From positions 31,772,877-31,836,876 of the forward strand of contig JAKSZU010000016.1 of NCBI GenBank assembly GCA_026018925.1: a stretch of DNA of 64,000 nucleotides. The letters run 5' to 3'. Below the pieces are notes generated by a model, which was given only the letters and a program-made list of their open reading frames with translations, searched no databases and had not been told where the DNA came from. The translations under genes were made by a program, and so were the position numbers. The stretch is from Tupaia tana (taxonomy: Eukaryota > Chordata > Mammalia > Scandentia > Tupaiidae). The stretch's first letter is position 1. Each line of letters opens with the position of its first letter. This document shows positions 11,716-22,126 of this stretch, in pieces.

Positions 11716-11846
11716 AAAAAAAAAAAAAATTGACCAGAGAGAGACAGAGAAAGAAAGTGAGAAAGCAAGTCACCAGGTCCAGGATTTGACCTGTAGTCAG
11801 CCATATGGGAGTTTAGCACATTAAACATCATTCTACCTGCAGGCCC
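11716..11846 (-). mobile_element. SINE-S copy, antisense
   Basis: A-run, 'ttgaccagagagagacagag', 'gagaaagcaagtcaccaggt' and head end 'cattctacctgcaggcccc'. The body is the short form (no GC-rich middle). Confidence 0.8.
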
Positions 11847-12374
11847 CTTCTCTTTTAAATATATACCATAAAGAACTTTATTGTTCAACTTGAATGATTT
11901 AAAACTGGTTTCATTTTGATATTTTTGAAAATTCGACCACACCCCTAAAGATAGAAGGGAACACCCTTGGATGTTGCAAAATGAAGGATAGAATCATTTC
12001 CCTGAATAAGAAAATGCTTATATAGGCAAATTATGGAGCCTACATAGGTGGTTGAAGATGTTATAACCAAAACCAATAACAATAAAAGCCACAGAAGTCT
12101 CTACTTTCCATGTCAGTGAGATGATAGAATGATAAAATATACCCAGAGGTCTATATTCTGCTGCTACTAATTTAACCTGTAGAGATGTGAAACTAATCTT
12201 TTCACAACAGGTTAGACAACAGGAAAACATTGCCCCAGAAAATATTCAGAAATGTTCTGCTAAAATAGACTCCAGTTTTTCCAAAGCTGTTGTTCAATGT
12301 AGGGAGTAGCCATGGTCTACCACCCACAGAAATTCTACCAATTAGTCTGACATGGAATAAATTTACCCAGTTTG
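11847..12374. other. Unassigned unique DNA, no gene seen
   Basis: No repeat or coding signal recognised. Confidence 0.5.
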
Positions 12375-12790
12375 TCTTACTTATGTTTCACATACATCTC
12401 AGACTAAAACTGCCCCATTATGAATCGGTTATTCTTCCCTTCTTTGCAATAATCTCTCCTTATCTCAGTGATGGTATCATCTACCTGGTAACCTCAATCA
12501 AAACATGGGTGTAATCTTAAATTCTTCTCTTCCTTGAGCTCCTTATCGAAACTCTCACCAACGCCCCATATCCATCACCAAATTCTGCCAAATTCGTTTC
12601 TACCTTCCAATCATATGTCGAATCCATTCCATCTCCTGCTCCTACTCACCTTGTGATTCCCACTGCCACTGTGTTGACCTCCCCCACCTCTCATCTGTGA
12701 AACCGCCATCACTTTGTAACTTTTATCATTGTTTTCATCTTGTCAGTTTGTACCTGTGCTTCCCAATATATTCCTCCCCTCACACTCAGC
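12375..12790 (+). mobile_element. L2 LINE reverse-transcriptase-region relic
   Basis: The run 'atgggtgtaatcttaaattc' sits where L2/CR1 elements encode the LGVILDS motif near the end of the reverse transcriptase, and 'atccatcaccaaattctgcc' fits the segment just after it. Stops and frameshifts are present, so this is a fossil. Confidence 0.65.
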
Positions 12791-12960
12791 TCTTCTTGTC
12801 AAAGATTTTTCAATTCTAACTACAAAAGTATAATATATACTCACTGTAGAAAATCTGAAAATTCTACTACAGCTTAAAGAAGGAAATGTTTAAATACTGC
12901 AATTATATTTTCCAAAGATAACCACTGATTTTTAATGCAATCAAAATGCTAACTAGTGAT
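12791..12960 (+). mobile_element. Possible ancient repeat, unnamed
   Basis: 'actgtagaaaatctgaaaat' followed by 'gataaccactgatttttaat' resembles a common old LINE-type 3' region. I cannot assign it to a family. Confidence 0.35.
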
Positions 12961-13136
12961 GACAGAAGCTACCGATTATACTTTGATGAATCTCTATTTT
13001 AACTCATCTAATTTAGATGAAAATGTAATATTAGTACAAAGGGTAATTCTCTCTTTTATGCTCAGAGGGCTTTCAATTTTATGATACATTACCTTTACTC
13101 TTCTCACCCTGTCAAATGAATGTATAAGACTATATA

Positions 13137-13377
13137 TTTTTTAAATTTTCTAGAGGGTTTGTGCACTCACCAGAGAGAAAATGAGAAAGCACCCACAATG
13201 GGAGAATAGTCACATCACAATCCCTTCTCCTCCATTTCTCCTCCCTCCTTTTGAGATTTTTGGTACACACATACACATGCCTGGCATATTCTTCAAGTTA
13301 CCAGGTCTGGGACTTGAACCATGCAGTTTTCCATGTGGGATCCAGCCACCTTAACCACCATGCCAGTGACTGACCCC
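13137..13377 (-). mobile_element. Old SINE-L copy, antisense
   Basis: 'tagagggtttgtgcactcac', 'agagagaaaatgagaaagc', 'cacaatcccttctcctcc' and head end 'accatgccagtgactgaccc'. Many substitutions relative to the young copies. Confidence 0.8.
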
Positions 13378-13586
13378 TGTGTATGTATTTTAAGTGTAGT
13401 CCTATTTACTTGAAGTGATAATAATAGTGCCTTGGCTTTATAATCTGAAAATCATTTTTATCTGAAGAAAAACAAAGAAATCCAATTAAAAATTTTTTGA
13501 TGAAAGGATACCAAGGAGGAACAAATGTATGCTATTGTAACAAATTACTTCCAAATCTAAATGGCTTGCAAAAATAAAGGTTTGCC

Positions 13587-13861
13587 TTTTTTTTTTTTTT
13601 TTTTTTTTGGAGAGGTTTTCGCTATAGGGCGCGTGCGCTCGCCAGACAGACAGAGAGAGACAGAGAGACAGAAAGCGAGAAATCACCCCCCAGGGGGGAT
13701 GGTCACACCGCAATCCCTTCTCCTCCATTCTCCTCTCAGGATCTTGGGCACACACGCACACGCGCCCGGCGTGAGTTTTAAGCCACCGGGTCCGGGACGT
13801 GAACCGCGGTCGACTACATGGGAGTCCAGCAACATAGCCATTACGCTAACTGCTGGTTCCC
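13587..13861 (-). mobile_element. Young full-length SINE-L, antisense, with target duplication
   Basis: A T-run of about 21 is followed by the intact CpG-rich 3' end ('ctatagggcgcgtgcgctcg'), CT-rich part, C6/G6 inverted repeat, body and head. The duplication 'aaggtttgccttt' flanks it (about 13577 and 13862). Retained CpGs and a long homopolymer tail point to recent insertion. Confidence 0.95.
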
Positions 13862-14444
13862 AAGGTTTGCCTTTTACCCATGGTACATGCCTATCCTAAG
13901 TGAGCTACAACTCTACTTGACTTCACTTTAGAAGGTAAGTTAACAGTCTCTGTCCCTTGCTTGAAAGAAGGAAAAGAAAATATGGTGAATCAAACCTGAC
14001 TTTTAAAACTTCTTTCCAAAAGTGTGTCATTTATCATTGCCTAAAGTTGTAATATGGCCAGGTTTGACACCAATGGAGTAGAAAAGAACAGTTCTGCCTA
14101 CAGTGAAGGAGCAAATGTTTGTGAATATACAGACTGCCCCCCATGCCTGACATTAATATGACCTAATCTGTTATGGAAGCTCTAGACACTGCAATAAGAC
14201 AAGAAAAAAAATGAAAAATGTAAATTTTGGAAAGAGGATAGAGGTATCATTTTTAACATTTAAATTTCTCTAGAAAACCAAAAGAATCAACCAAAAAACT
14301 AATACAATTACTAAGAAAGTTATCAAAAGGCTAGTAATAAGTTACACAAATTTAATAACTTTGTTACATGCAGTAATAACACATTTTTAAAAAGGAAGTA
14401 TTGGGCTTGCAATTCCAATATGAAGTAAGAAACTAAAATTGAAA
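13862..14444. other. Unassigned unique DNA, no gene seen
   Basis: No repeat or coding signal recognised. Confidence 0.5.
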
Positions 14445-14650
14445 CTCCAAAATTATATTTATATTTTTGTACATGTTATTACTTGTTTAATTCCTACAAC
14501 TTTTTTATCCCTGTTTCATAGATAAGAAAATGAGGCAAAAAGAAATTAATAACATGACAAGTTCATACAGATAGATATGGATAAAGACAAAATTCAAATC
14601 TATATTATAGCTCCTAGGTCTATATTTATTTAGGTTATGCTGCAGTGTTT
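14445..14650 (-). mobile_element. MIR SINE, antisense
   Basis: 'gtttcatagataagaaaatg' followed by 'aggcaaaaagaaattaa' is the reverse-complement MIR core. The flanking parts fit the order but are heavily diverged. Confidence 0.65.
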
Positions 14651-15044
14651 CACCATCTACGCCTCAAAATTATATATATATATAAAATAAAAACATTTAA
14701 TCAAGTTAGAGGTATTATTGACTTCAACGTTTTTTAATTGCACAACCACTGTGCTGTAAGACTGTCCCTGCCTGACTATATAACACTAGATAAGTATGTT
14801 AAAATAGTTTTGATTATTTATGTCTTCTAACAAACCAATAAACTTGACTAGAATTATACTCTACATTTTATTCATAATAATGGTGAGGCAAAAAGAAAGC
14901 TATCACATTAATACAGGAATACAGAATGAGGACCAGGTTACATTCTGAAGTCTACTAAATTATTGGCATTCTTTTAATCAAGAAGCCCCACCATTTATAG
15001 ATCAATTAACTATTTTTTTTTTAAGTTTTGTTGTTACTGTTGTT
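14651..15044. other. Unassigned DNA holding a donor-like segment at 14881-14923
   Basis: No gene. The segment 14881-14923 ('gaggcaaaaag...cacattaatacagg') reappears with about four mismatches inside the SINE at 15132-15174 (see findings). Confidence 0.6.
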
Positions 15045-15346
15045 GTTAAAGGGTGTGAGTGTTCACCAGAGAGAGACAGAGAGAGAGGGAAAGTGAGAAA
15101 GCATCCCCAGTATGGTCATCTTGGGAGATGATGATGAGGCAAAAAGCAAGTTATCACATTAATAAAGGAATACATCTTGGGAGATGACTATACTGCAATT
15201 CCTTGTCTTCCACTCTCTTCTTGAGATTTTGGGCACATACACACACATGTGCTCAGCATGTTTTATAAGCTGCTGAGTCTGAAACTCAAATTATGAAGTT
15301 AGTCATGTGGGATCCACCAGCCTTAACCACCCCACTACTGGCTACC
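15045..15346 (-). mobile_element. Old SINE-L copy, antisense, with an internal templated insertion
   Basis: 'gggtgtgagtgttcaccag', a CT-rich part read as GA, 'ctgcaattccttgtcttcc' and head end 'ccactactggctaccc'. The body is interrupted at 15117-15187 by a 15-bp duplication flanking a 41-bp copy of nearby sequence. Confidence 0.8.
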
Positions 15347-15369
15347 CTAGCCCCTAAAGTATTTTTGTT

Positions 15370-15605
15370 TATTTTTTTCTCCCATGAGAAGAGAGACAGA
15401 GAGAAAGAGACAGACAGGCAGACAGAAATAGCACTCCCAACAAGGCTTTGTTAATGCATCCACTCCAGCTTTAGCAAGCTCTGGATCATTAGCACTTGTG
15501 CACCCTGAGTACACAGGGAGGTCTCCCAACACTAACCTGCAAACTTCCTGTGTGAGTCAGGCTCACAGAGCATCGTGTTTTACCATTGTGTCACCATCCG
15601 GTTTC
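15370..15605 (-). mobile_element. SINE-B copy, antisense
   Basis: Reverse complement shows head '...gacacaatggtaaaacac', 'tgttgggagacctccctgtg', 'gcttgctaaagctggagtgg', then a CT-rich part and an A/T tail. It lies directly next to the previous SINE. Confidence 0.75.
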
Positions 15606-16352
15606 AGTTAACTCTACGGAGGTAAAAAGAAAACATTTTTAATTTCACTGAACAGTTGGGAATGGAGAATGAGTTGCTATTTTATTTTGTTTTAATTCCT
15701 GGGAGAACAGAAAGAAATGGTCTAATAGTAAAATCTGCAATAGGGTAGACCCAGAACTACGGACAAGTTTGCTCACATTCCCATTGGAAGTCTTGGCAAA
15801 CTAAAAAGAAACTCATGGGGTAATAGAGTATGGAGGTATTATATCAGGTGAGTCCCTTTTGTGGTAAAGCGGGATTTAGGATGAATTCCACAGCATCCCT
15901 GGCATGGACTTTATTGGGAAAAGGAAAAGGTATGAAGCTGAATAAGAAAGAAAAGAGAAAGCAGATATCCTCTCACTCTCCCAACACCCTTCAGAGAAGC
16001 ATGTAGGGTCCGGAGTACTTGGTTGTCTAGAGTGAATCTGTGTTTTTCTAGAGGGCTATTACTCTTGCCATTTACAGGGTAGCCTTTTCAGGGGCCAATA
16101 TATAGGCTACTTGGAAATCAATAGCCTGGAATTGGAGTACCAGAATTTGTCAGGTAATTTCAGCTGTCCAGCACCTAGAATAAACAAGATTTACCTGCTT
16201 CAGGAGGAAGCTCAGGTCCAAAGGGTAGCTGGGTGTGGATGTAGTTCATCTCACTGGAAAAAGAAGACATTCTCAGTCTCAAACCACTGTCTCATTAATA
16301 CAGAACATGCTTCTTGCAGAAAACTTTGTTTATTGATGGCCAGTTTCAGTGT
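15606..16352. other. Unassigned unique DNA, no gene seen
   Basis: Includes an 83-codon open frame (16111-16362, +) with no recognisable domain. It runs into the following SINE, so it is unlikely to be coding. Confidence 0.45.
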
Positions 16353-16354
16353 GC

Positions 16355-16850
16355 AACAATGATACAATGCTCTGTAATGCTGAACCTACATGGGAAAGGT
16401 GCTGGGTTCACATGCTGGGACCTCCATTAGCACATCAGGCACGCTCATTCATGCCCCTGATCTAGGTTGGCTGAGGTTAGGGATGGATCATGGCATGAAG
16501 ATCATGCTGAAAGTATATGTCTCGGGACCAGCAGTTAGCGTAATGGCTATGTCCCTGGACTCCCACGTAGTCAACCATGGTTCGCATCCCAGACCCGGCG
16601 GCGTAAAACACACCGGGCACATGTGCGTGCGTGCCCAAGATCCCAAGAGGAGAATGGAGGAGAGGGGATTGCGGCGTGGCCATGCCCCCTGGGGGGTGAT
16701 TTCTCACTTTCTGTCTCTCTGTCTCTGTCTGTCTGTCTGACGAGCGCACGCGCCCTATAGCGAAAAAAACCTCTCAAAAAAATAAAAAAAAAGAAAGTAT
16801 GTGTCTCTCTCGCTCGCTCTTATGGAATAAACTTAACAAAAGCAAATTTT
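16355..16850 (+). mobile_element. SINE-B copy interrupted by a young SINE-L
   Basis: First part 16355-16523 (box B-like 'gggttcacatgct', 'ctaggttggctgaggttagg'). Its CT-rich tail resumes at about 16808 ('tctcgctcgctcttatgg'). The two halves join across the insertion at 16524-16792. Confidence 0.8.
16524..16792 (+). mobile_element. Young full-length SINE-L nested in SINE-B
   Basis: Starts 'gggaccagcagttagcgtaa' and ends 'gcgcacgcgccctatagcg' plus an A-rich tail. Target duplication 'gaaagtatatgtctc' (16509-16523) and 'gaaagtatgtgtctc' (16793-16807), one mismatch. Confidence 0.95.
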
Positions 16851-16989
16851 GTGTATTAGAAGATAAACAAAAGTTCAAAGATCTTGGCTTGAAAGTGTAC
16901 TGAGTCAGATTATAAGATGTGTTTGCAAGTAATTTTTAACATAATGGAAGTCTCTAAATTTAAAAAAAAAATGACTTTTTTAATACTGT

Positions 16990-17210
16990 AGTGTTTCAAA
17001 CAGTATGTTAATTGCTTTCTGTTCATTATTTTATTTGATCTTCCTAATAGCAACATACTTAAGAAGTTATATGGATAGGTAAACTTCAACTCAGGGAGGC
17101 AAAAAACCTTTTTTGGTGTTACCTACCTGATATGTAGAAAAATCATATTTGAATTTAGACGCTAGTGAGTCTTAAGTCAGTTTTCTTAACCACTACTCTG
17201 CTTTATCCAT
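16990..17210 (-). mobile_element. MIR SINE, antisense
   Basis: 'ttattttatttgatcttcc' and 'aacttcaactcagggaggc' in the MIR antisense order, ending in the head remnant 'cttaaccactactctgc'. Diverged. Confidence 0.65.
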
Positions 17211-17370
17211 CCTACACTATTGATTACCCTTTGGGAAGTATTTATAAGTTGTATGCACTATCTGATGTTTCCATATCGGATATATTCTGGTACAAAGGCC
17301 TTTAAGAAATGTTTCATAAACAATTGGCAAAAGGCTAAATGAAAAAACACTAGGATATGTTGGGTTTTGT

Positions 17371-17631
17371 TTTCTTTTCTTGCAGAGGGCATGTGGACTC
17401 ACCAGAGAGGTAGAAAAACAGAGAGAAAGGAAGAGTGCGTACACCCCCGTAATGGAGCATTGTCATGCCACAATCCCTTCTGTTCTAGTTCTCCATCCTG
17501 TTGGGATTTTGTGTGTTCACACCTAACACCTTGCACCATGCATTATTTCCAAGACACCAGGGTCGAGATTCTAACCTGTGGTCAGTCATGTGGGATTGGC
17601 TTCCTTAACCACTAGGCCATGAGGACAGCCC
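17371..17631 (-). mobile_element. Old SINE-L copy, antisense
   Basis: 'gagggcatgtggactcacc', 'cacaatcccttctgttc' and head end 'taaccactaggccatgagg'. Old-subfamily features such as 'ccatgcattatttccaag'. Confidence 0.8.
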
Positions 17632-17740
17632 ACAACTAGGATAGCCTAACCTCACTGAACATAATCTGCTTCTGAGCTTTCCTGCTTTGACTTTGGCATT
17701 CACAAAACTTGCTTTAAATGTTGGATTTAAAAGTAATTCA

Positions 17741-18022
17741 GGGGCAGGACCAGAAGGTGGTGTAGTGATTAGGCACTGGACTCCCACATGGCTGACCATG
17801 GTTTGAGTCCTGGTCCTGGCAGCTTGAAAATCATGCCAGATGCATGGGCATGCATACCCAAAATCCCATGAAGAGAATAAAAGAGAAGGGATTGCTCCAT
17901 GGCTATGCCCCCAAGGGGTTGGGAGGAGAGAGAACATTTCTCACTTTTCCTTTCACTGTCACTCTTTCTGTCTCTGTCCTCTCTATCAAGTGCACATGCC
18001 CTGTGGCAAAAAATCTTCTTAA
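17741..18022 (+). mobile_element. SINE-L copy
   Basis: 'gaccagaaggtggtgtagtg', 'ggtttgagtcctggtcctgg', body, a long CT-rich part and 'gccctgtggcaaaaaatctt'. 'aagtaattcag' before and 'aataattcag' after look like the target duplication. A SINE-B copy follows directly. Confidence 0.85.
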
Positions 18023-18035
18023 AAATAATAATTCA

Positions 18036-18200
18036 GAGACCCAGGAGTGGTACAGCAGTAATGCAACACTCTGAGGCTGACCCATATAGAAAGGTTTTAA
18101 GTTCACATCTGGAGTCCCACCCTCGCCCCCTAGCACATCCAGTGTAAATGTGCCTATAATCTAGGACTGGCTGAAGCTGAGATGGATGAAAACACGAAGA
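18036..18200 (+). mobile_element. SINE-B copy, 3' end truncated
   Basis: 'acccaggagtggtacagcag', box B-like 'ttaagttcacatct', 'ctaggactggctgaagctg'. The CT-rich tail typical of the family is missing. Confidence 0.65.
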
Positions 18201-18286
18201 AGTGGAACAAGTGTTTCAAGTACTCCAAATTAGACCTGTTAGAGAAGAACACAGTTAAAAACCAAAGGTTAAAGAATCTAAAGTAG

Positions 18287-18562
18287 GGAACCAGCAGTTA
18301 GCGTAATGGCTATGTCGCTGGACTCCCACGTAGTCGACCGCGGTTCGCATCTCGGACCCGGTGGCTTACAACTCACGCCGGGCGCGTGTGCGTGCGTGCC
18401 CAAGATCCCGAGAGGAGAATGGAGGAGAAGGGATTGCGGCGTGACCATCCCCCCTGGGGGATGATTTCTCGCTTTCTGTCTCTATGTCTCTCTCTGTCTG
18501 TCTGGTGAGCGCACGCGCCCTATAGCGAAAAATCTCTCCAAAAAAAAAAAAAAAAAAAAAAA
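18287..18562 (+). mobile_element. Young full-length SINE-L
   Basis: Nearly all consensus CpGs are retained ('gtcgaccgcggttcgcat'), the outer stem arms (18380-18395 and 18505-18520) are intact, and a pure A tail of about 22 follows. Target duplication 'aaagaatctaaagta' on both sides. One of the least diverged copies in the window. Confidence 0.96.
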
Positions 18563-19466
18563 GAATCTAAAGTAAATTCATTTCATGATAGTGAATTTTG
18601 GCAACATATCAAGATATTTGGAAACTGATCAAATTCTTGTTATCTTTAAGAAAGAGAACTACAGAGTCATACTATCTTTCTAAAACTAAGCGAAACCTGT
18701 CTGAAGATATCCATAATTTCTTATATTATCCATGCAAACAAGCTTTTCCTCCTCTAGGACTCTGTTTCTTTTGTTAAGAATTGAATGAGGGAACAAGGTA
18801 TGAACTGAGATTAGTAGCCCAACAGATCTCCAAGGCAGATAGAATCAAAGAATATGAAATGTAGTGAGGTCCTGGAAGACTTCACCCCAAACATTGAAAT
18901 CCAAACTTTATCATCTGATGAAATTTTTTCCTGAGTCACCCAAGGAAGTGGAACAATTGAGGTTGGGTAGACATAGCCAACTCTCAACTGCTTTATCTCT
19001 GAATCCTATGAGTAATAAATAATAATAGGGGTAATCACCCTTTTCTACTTCACAAAGATGTTTTGCAGATTAACTAATTAATGATTATAAAGTGTTACAT
19101 CTTATTAAGTTTATTATGATCATTAAGTTCTCATGATGAAGAGATAACTTTTGAAATTTGGTGTTCAGTAGGTGGCGTTCTTCTCTCTGGATCCATAAGG
19201 AATCCCAGCTATACTCTAGGGACTCTCTCTGTCTTCTTGCTCCTGAATTTTGAAACAATAGCATCCACTAGCACTTTCCTCGAAGTATATGAAAGATGAA
19301 GTAGGATACAGCTATCTTTGATCATGATTTGAATATCCTTTGCATAAGCTTTGTCACTGACTCCATACGTAATACAGTACATCATCAAATATTTACTTTT
19401 AAACACTCCAGTATACCTATAAAATATTTCAATAAATAAGTAAAATAAGCATATAAAATAAATTTA
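18563..19466. other. Unassigned unique DNA, no gene seen
   Basis: No repeat or coding signal recognised. A 65-codon minus frame at 19209-19406 has no recognisable domain. Confidence 0.5.
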
Positions 19467-19525
19467 TATTGAGTTGTCAGAAAAGTCATGATGTATTTTT
19501 TAATGACTTTTCCAACAACCCAATA
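19467..19525. mobile_element. Mariner-like palindromic MITE, short copy
   Basis: Inverted arms: 'gagttgtcagaaaagtcat' on the left, and the reverse complement of 'atgacttttccaacaaccc' on the right, bounded by TA-rich ends. Arm pattern and near-full palindromy resemble mammalian mariner MITEs of the MADE1 kind. A related longer copy lies at 25239-25314. Confidence 0.75.
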
Positions 19526-19542
19526 TATAAAAATACATTTAT

Positions 19543-19822
19543 GGGGCTGGCAGGTGGCATGGTGGTTAGGGCACTGGACTCCCACATGATTTGGGTTGGA
19601 CCCGGAAACTTGAAACTCACACTGGGTACATGTACATATGTGCCCAAAATCCTGAGAGGAGAATGGAGAAGGGATTGTAGCATGGCCATTCCTCCTTGGG
19701 GGAGATGATTTCTTGCTTTCTGTCTCTTTGTGTCTCTGGTGAATGCATGTGCCCTATAGAAAAAATCTTTCTCTCTCTCTCTCCCTCTTTCTCCCTTTCT
19801 CTCCCTCTCTCTCTAAAAGAAG
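19543..19822 (+). mobile_element. SINE-L copy with target duplication
   Basis: 'ggggctggcaggtggcatgg' through 'catgtgccctatagaaaaa' and a CT/A-rich tail. Flanked by 'aaaaatacatttat' and 'aaaaatacacatttat'. It sits 17 bp beyond the mariner-like MITE. Confidence 0.9.
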
Positions 19823-19869
19823 AAAAATACACATTTATGTAAATATATAAATATAACAAAATATCATAT

Positions 19870-19965
19870 AGCCAGCATTCATGGAGTATTGTTAGGTACT
19901 ATTTAATTGCCTTATATGATTTGACTAAAACCACTTCCAATGTATAGAGTACTATTATTAATTTG
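19870..19965 (-). mobile_element. Possible MIR fragment, antisense
   Basis: 'gccagcattcatggagtatt' through 'taggtactatttaattg' fits the 3' end of antisense MIR, but it is short and diverged. Confidence 0.35.
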
Positions 19966-20377
19966 ATGCTCATGTTCTGCTTACATACTACATAAGATAT
20001 AAAATGGAGAAAAAAGCCTCACTCAGTAATTGTTTTTCCTACACTGGTATAAAATTAATTTATTTAGTACTTTTTTTCCCATCCTCTATCATTGGAAAGA
20101 TTAAGTTCATCTTTCCTTTTACCTATTTTGGACCAGTAGGTACTCAAAATTATGCCACCAGATTTCATAAATATTTTGTTCATGGCATGTTTTACTTCAT
20201 GACATTCATCTAAAAAGATCTGCTGAAACAATTTGTTTAAAGCTGTATTTTCTCCAACTTCTCAGCCTTCTTTATAAAATGTATCAATGTATTCCAATTT
20301 CTTGTAGAACAAGAGAATGATGAATATAGGTTCTTTGCATTTACTACGAACTGTTTAGCTTAAGCACACCTGTAAAG
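19966..20377. other. Unassigned unique DNA, no gene seen
   Basis: No repeat or coding signal recognised. Confidence 0.5.
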
Positions 20378-20535
20378 GGAAAGTTGTTTAAATTTTTATT
20401 TTGTAGATGAGAAACTGACGAAGAGAGATATGAAATAATTGGTCAACATCAAAAGTAAGTAAACTGGAGCCAGCTATGAGCCCAGGTAATCTGAATAGAA
20501 ACCCCAACATCTCAACTAGCCTTCACTCCCTCCTA
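20378..20535 (-). mobile_element. MIR SINE, antisense
   Basis: 'tttattttgtagatgagaaa' followed by 'ctgacgaagagaga' and 'ccagctatgagcccaggt' matches the MIR core and tRNA-side in antisense. Confidence 0.7.
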
Positions 20536-21190
20536 CTCATTAATAGCCATGAGAAAATACAGAAGACAATGTTATTGTGAATACAGAATATAACATTTAT
20601 TTGTACATTTATTTCTGCTATGAAAATGACCAGGGGAAAATATGGTTGACTATAGGCAGAAATTTGTTATGGTGGTGCTATTTTGGCATTATTTTATTTT
20701 TTAAAAAAAGTTGTCGTTACATTGTAAAATAAATTAGTCTTTATGTTGATATACACAAGTACATATTTTACTATTGCTAACCTTGTGAATGATGGTTTTG
20801 TTTTCCTTCCCTATTAATTCAGGGAGTGTCTGTGTGGGGAGGGAGGAGCAGTCAGAGGTGGATTATTGGCTTTAGAACTTCAGATGAAGTTTCCTGGAGA
20901 TAATGACAACACCAAGCCTCTGTACTTTTCCTCCCCAGGTGGGGAGTTTAGCTCCGGGACATTGTTAGGTGTTGGAACTTATTGGCATGTGAACAGAGAG
21001 AAATGAGCACAGATCATTTCAGAATGCCTGGTGCCACTGTATTATCACTTGAAGAATTTTAATCCTTAATGTAACTAATGATCCTATTAACACCATTTTG
21101 ACCGTCAACCTTAACATTGTTATACATACACAGATTATTGAACTATTTTATGACATTCATCAATAAAATGAGAATACAAAATTTTTAAAT
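20536..21190. other. Unassigned unique DNA, no gene seen
   Basis: Contains a somewhat GC-richer block at about 20820-21000 with no identifiable feature. Confidence 0.5.
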
Positions 21191-21191
21191 A

Positions 21192-21445
21192 GTTTTTTTT
21201 TAAGTTGATTGATTTATTTCTTCCAAGAGAGACAGAGACACACAGAGAAACATGCAGAGTGAAACAGAGAGATAGGTACCCCCAACAGGGTCTTCATGCC
21301 ATGATTCACCCACAGCCTCTGCCATCCTGATACAAGGGAACTTGCAGTGTGTGTAGGGGAGCCTTAGAACGTGAGCCTAGGACCTCTCTAGATGGATTCA
21401 GAATCACACAGTATTAAGTTATCGCTGTGCCATTGTCTGGCTCCT
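21192..21445 (-). mobile_element. SINE-B copy, antisense
   Basis: T-run and 'ttgattgatttatttcttcc' (tail), GA-rich part, 'cccccaacagggtcttcatg', 'gtgagcctaggacctct' (box B region) and head end 'tgtgccattgtctggctcc'. Confidence 0.8.
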
Positions 21446-21580
21446 AGAACACAAATATTGATTTCGGTTTTATTTGCCTTTTTTCCAACATAGAATATGG
21501 TCAATAATGAAGAAAATTAACTCAAAATATAGGGGCTCTGACTAGTCACTATAAACTATTTTTTTAAAATAGTGTTTAGG

Positions 21581-21832
21581 GGGACCAGTAGATGGTATAA
21601 TGGTTATGTTGCTGGATTCCCGTGTAGTTGACCACAGTTTGCGTCCCAGACCTGGTGACTTAAAACTCATGCTGAGCATGTGTGCATGTGTGCCCAAAAT
21701 CCTGAGAGGAGAATAGAGAAGGGATTGCAGCGTGATCATCCCTTCTGGGGGAATGACTTCTTGCTTTCTATCTCTCAGTCACTCTAGTGAACACACGTGA
21801 CTTATCGCAAAAAATCTCTCTTAAAAAAAAAG
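21581..21832 (+). mobile_element. SINE-L copy
   Basis: 'gggaccagtagatggtataa' through body and 'cgtgacttatcgcaaaaaat'. Flanked by 'agtgtttagg' and 'aaatgtttagg', and directly followed by a SINE-S copy using the same target motif. Confidence 0.87.
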
Positions 21833-21842
21833 TAAATGTTTA

Positions 21843-22030
21843 GGGGCCAACAGGTGGCATAGTGTAAGGTACTAGATTTCCATATGGCCAACTGTGGTTC
21901 AGGTCCCAGACCTGGCAGCTTGCTTTCTCATTTTCCCACTCTCTTTCTGGTGAGCCTATGTGCCTGATAGCAAACTAAAAAGTAATAATAACAATAAATA
22001 AATTAAATAAATAATGCTTTTTAAAAAAAG
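21843..22030 (+). mobile_element. SINE-S copy
   Basis: 'ggggccaacaggtggcatag', 'ggttcaggtcccagacctgg', CT-rich part, A/T-rich tail, ending at a third copy of the motif 'atgtttag' (about 22031). Confidence 0.85.
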
Positions 22031-22126
22031 ATGTTTAGCTGAAACTACAAGCAAAAAACATTCATAGCATGTTAGATTTCAATTAAAAATGCATCAGAAA
22101 ATAAAAGGTTTTCATCCTTACATAAA

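Noticed and set aside
13561-13899. 112-codon plus frame with Arg/Pro-rich protein
   Set aside because: It lies entirely in an antisense SINE-L. The same peptide pattern recurs wherever this SINE occurs.
18287-18562. SINE-L heads as functional tRNA genes
   Set aside because: The anticodon stem does not pair properly, there is no proper acceptor stem closure, and the sequence continues into the SINE body.
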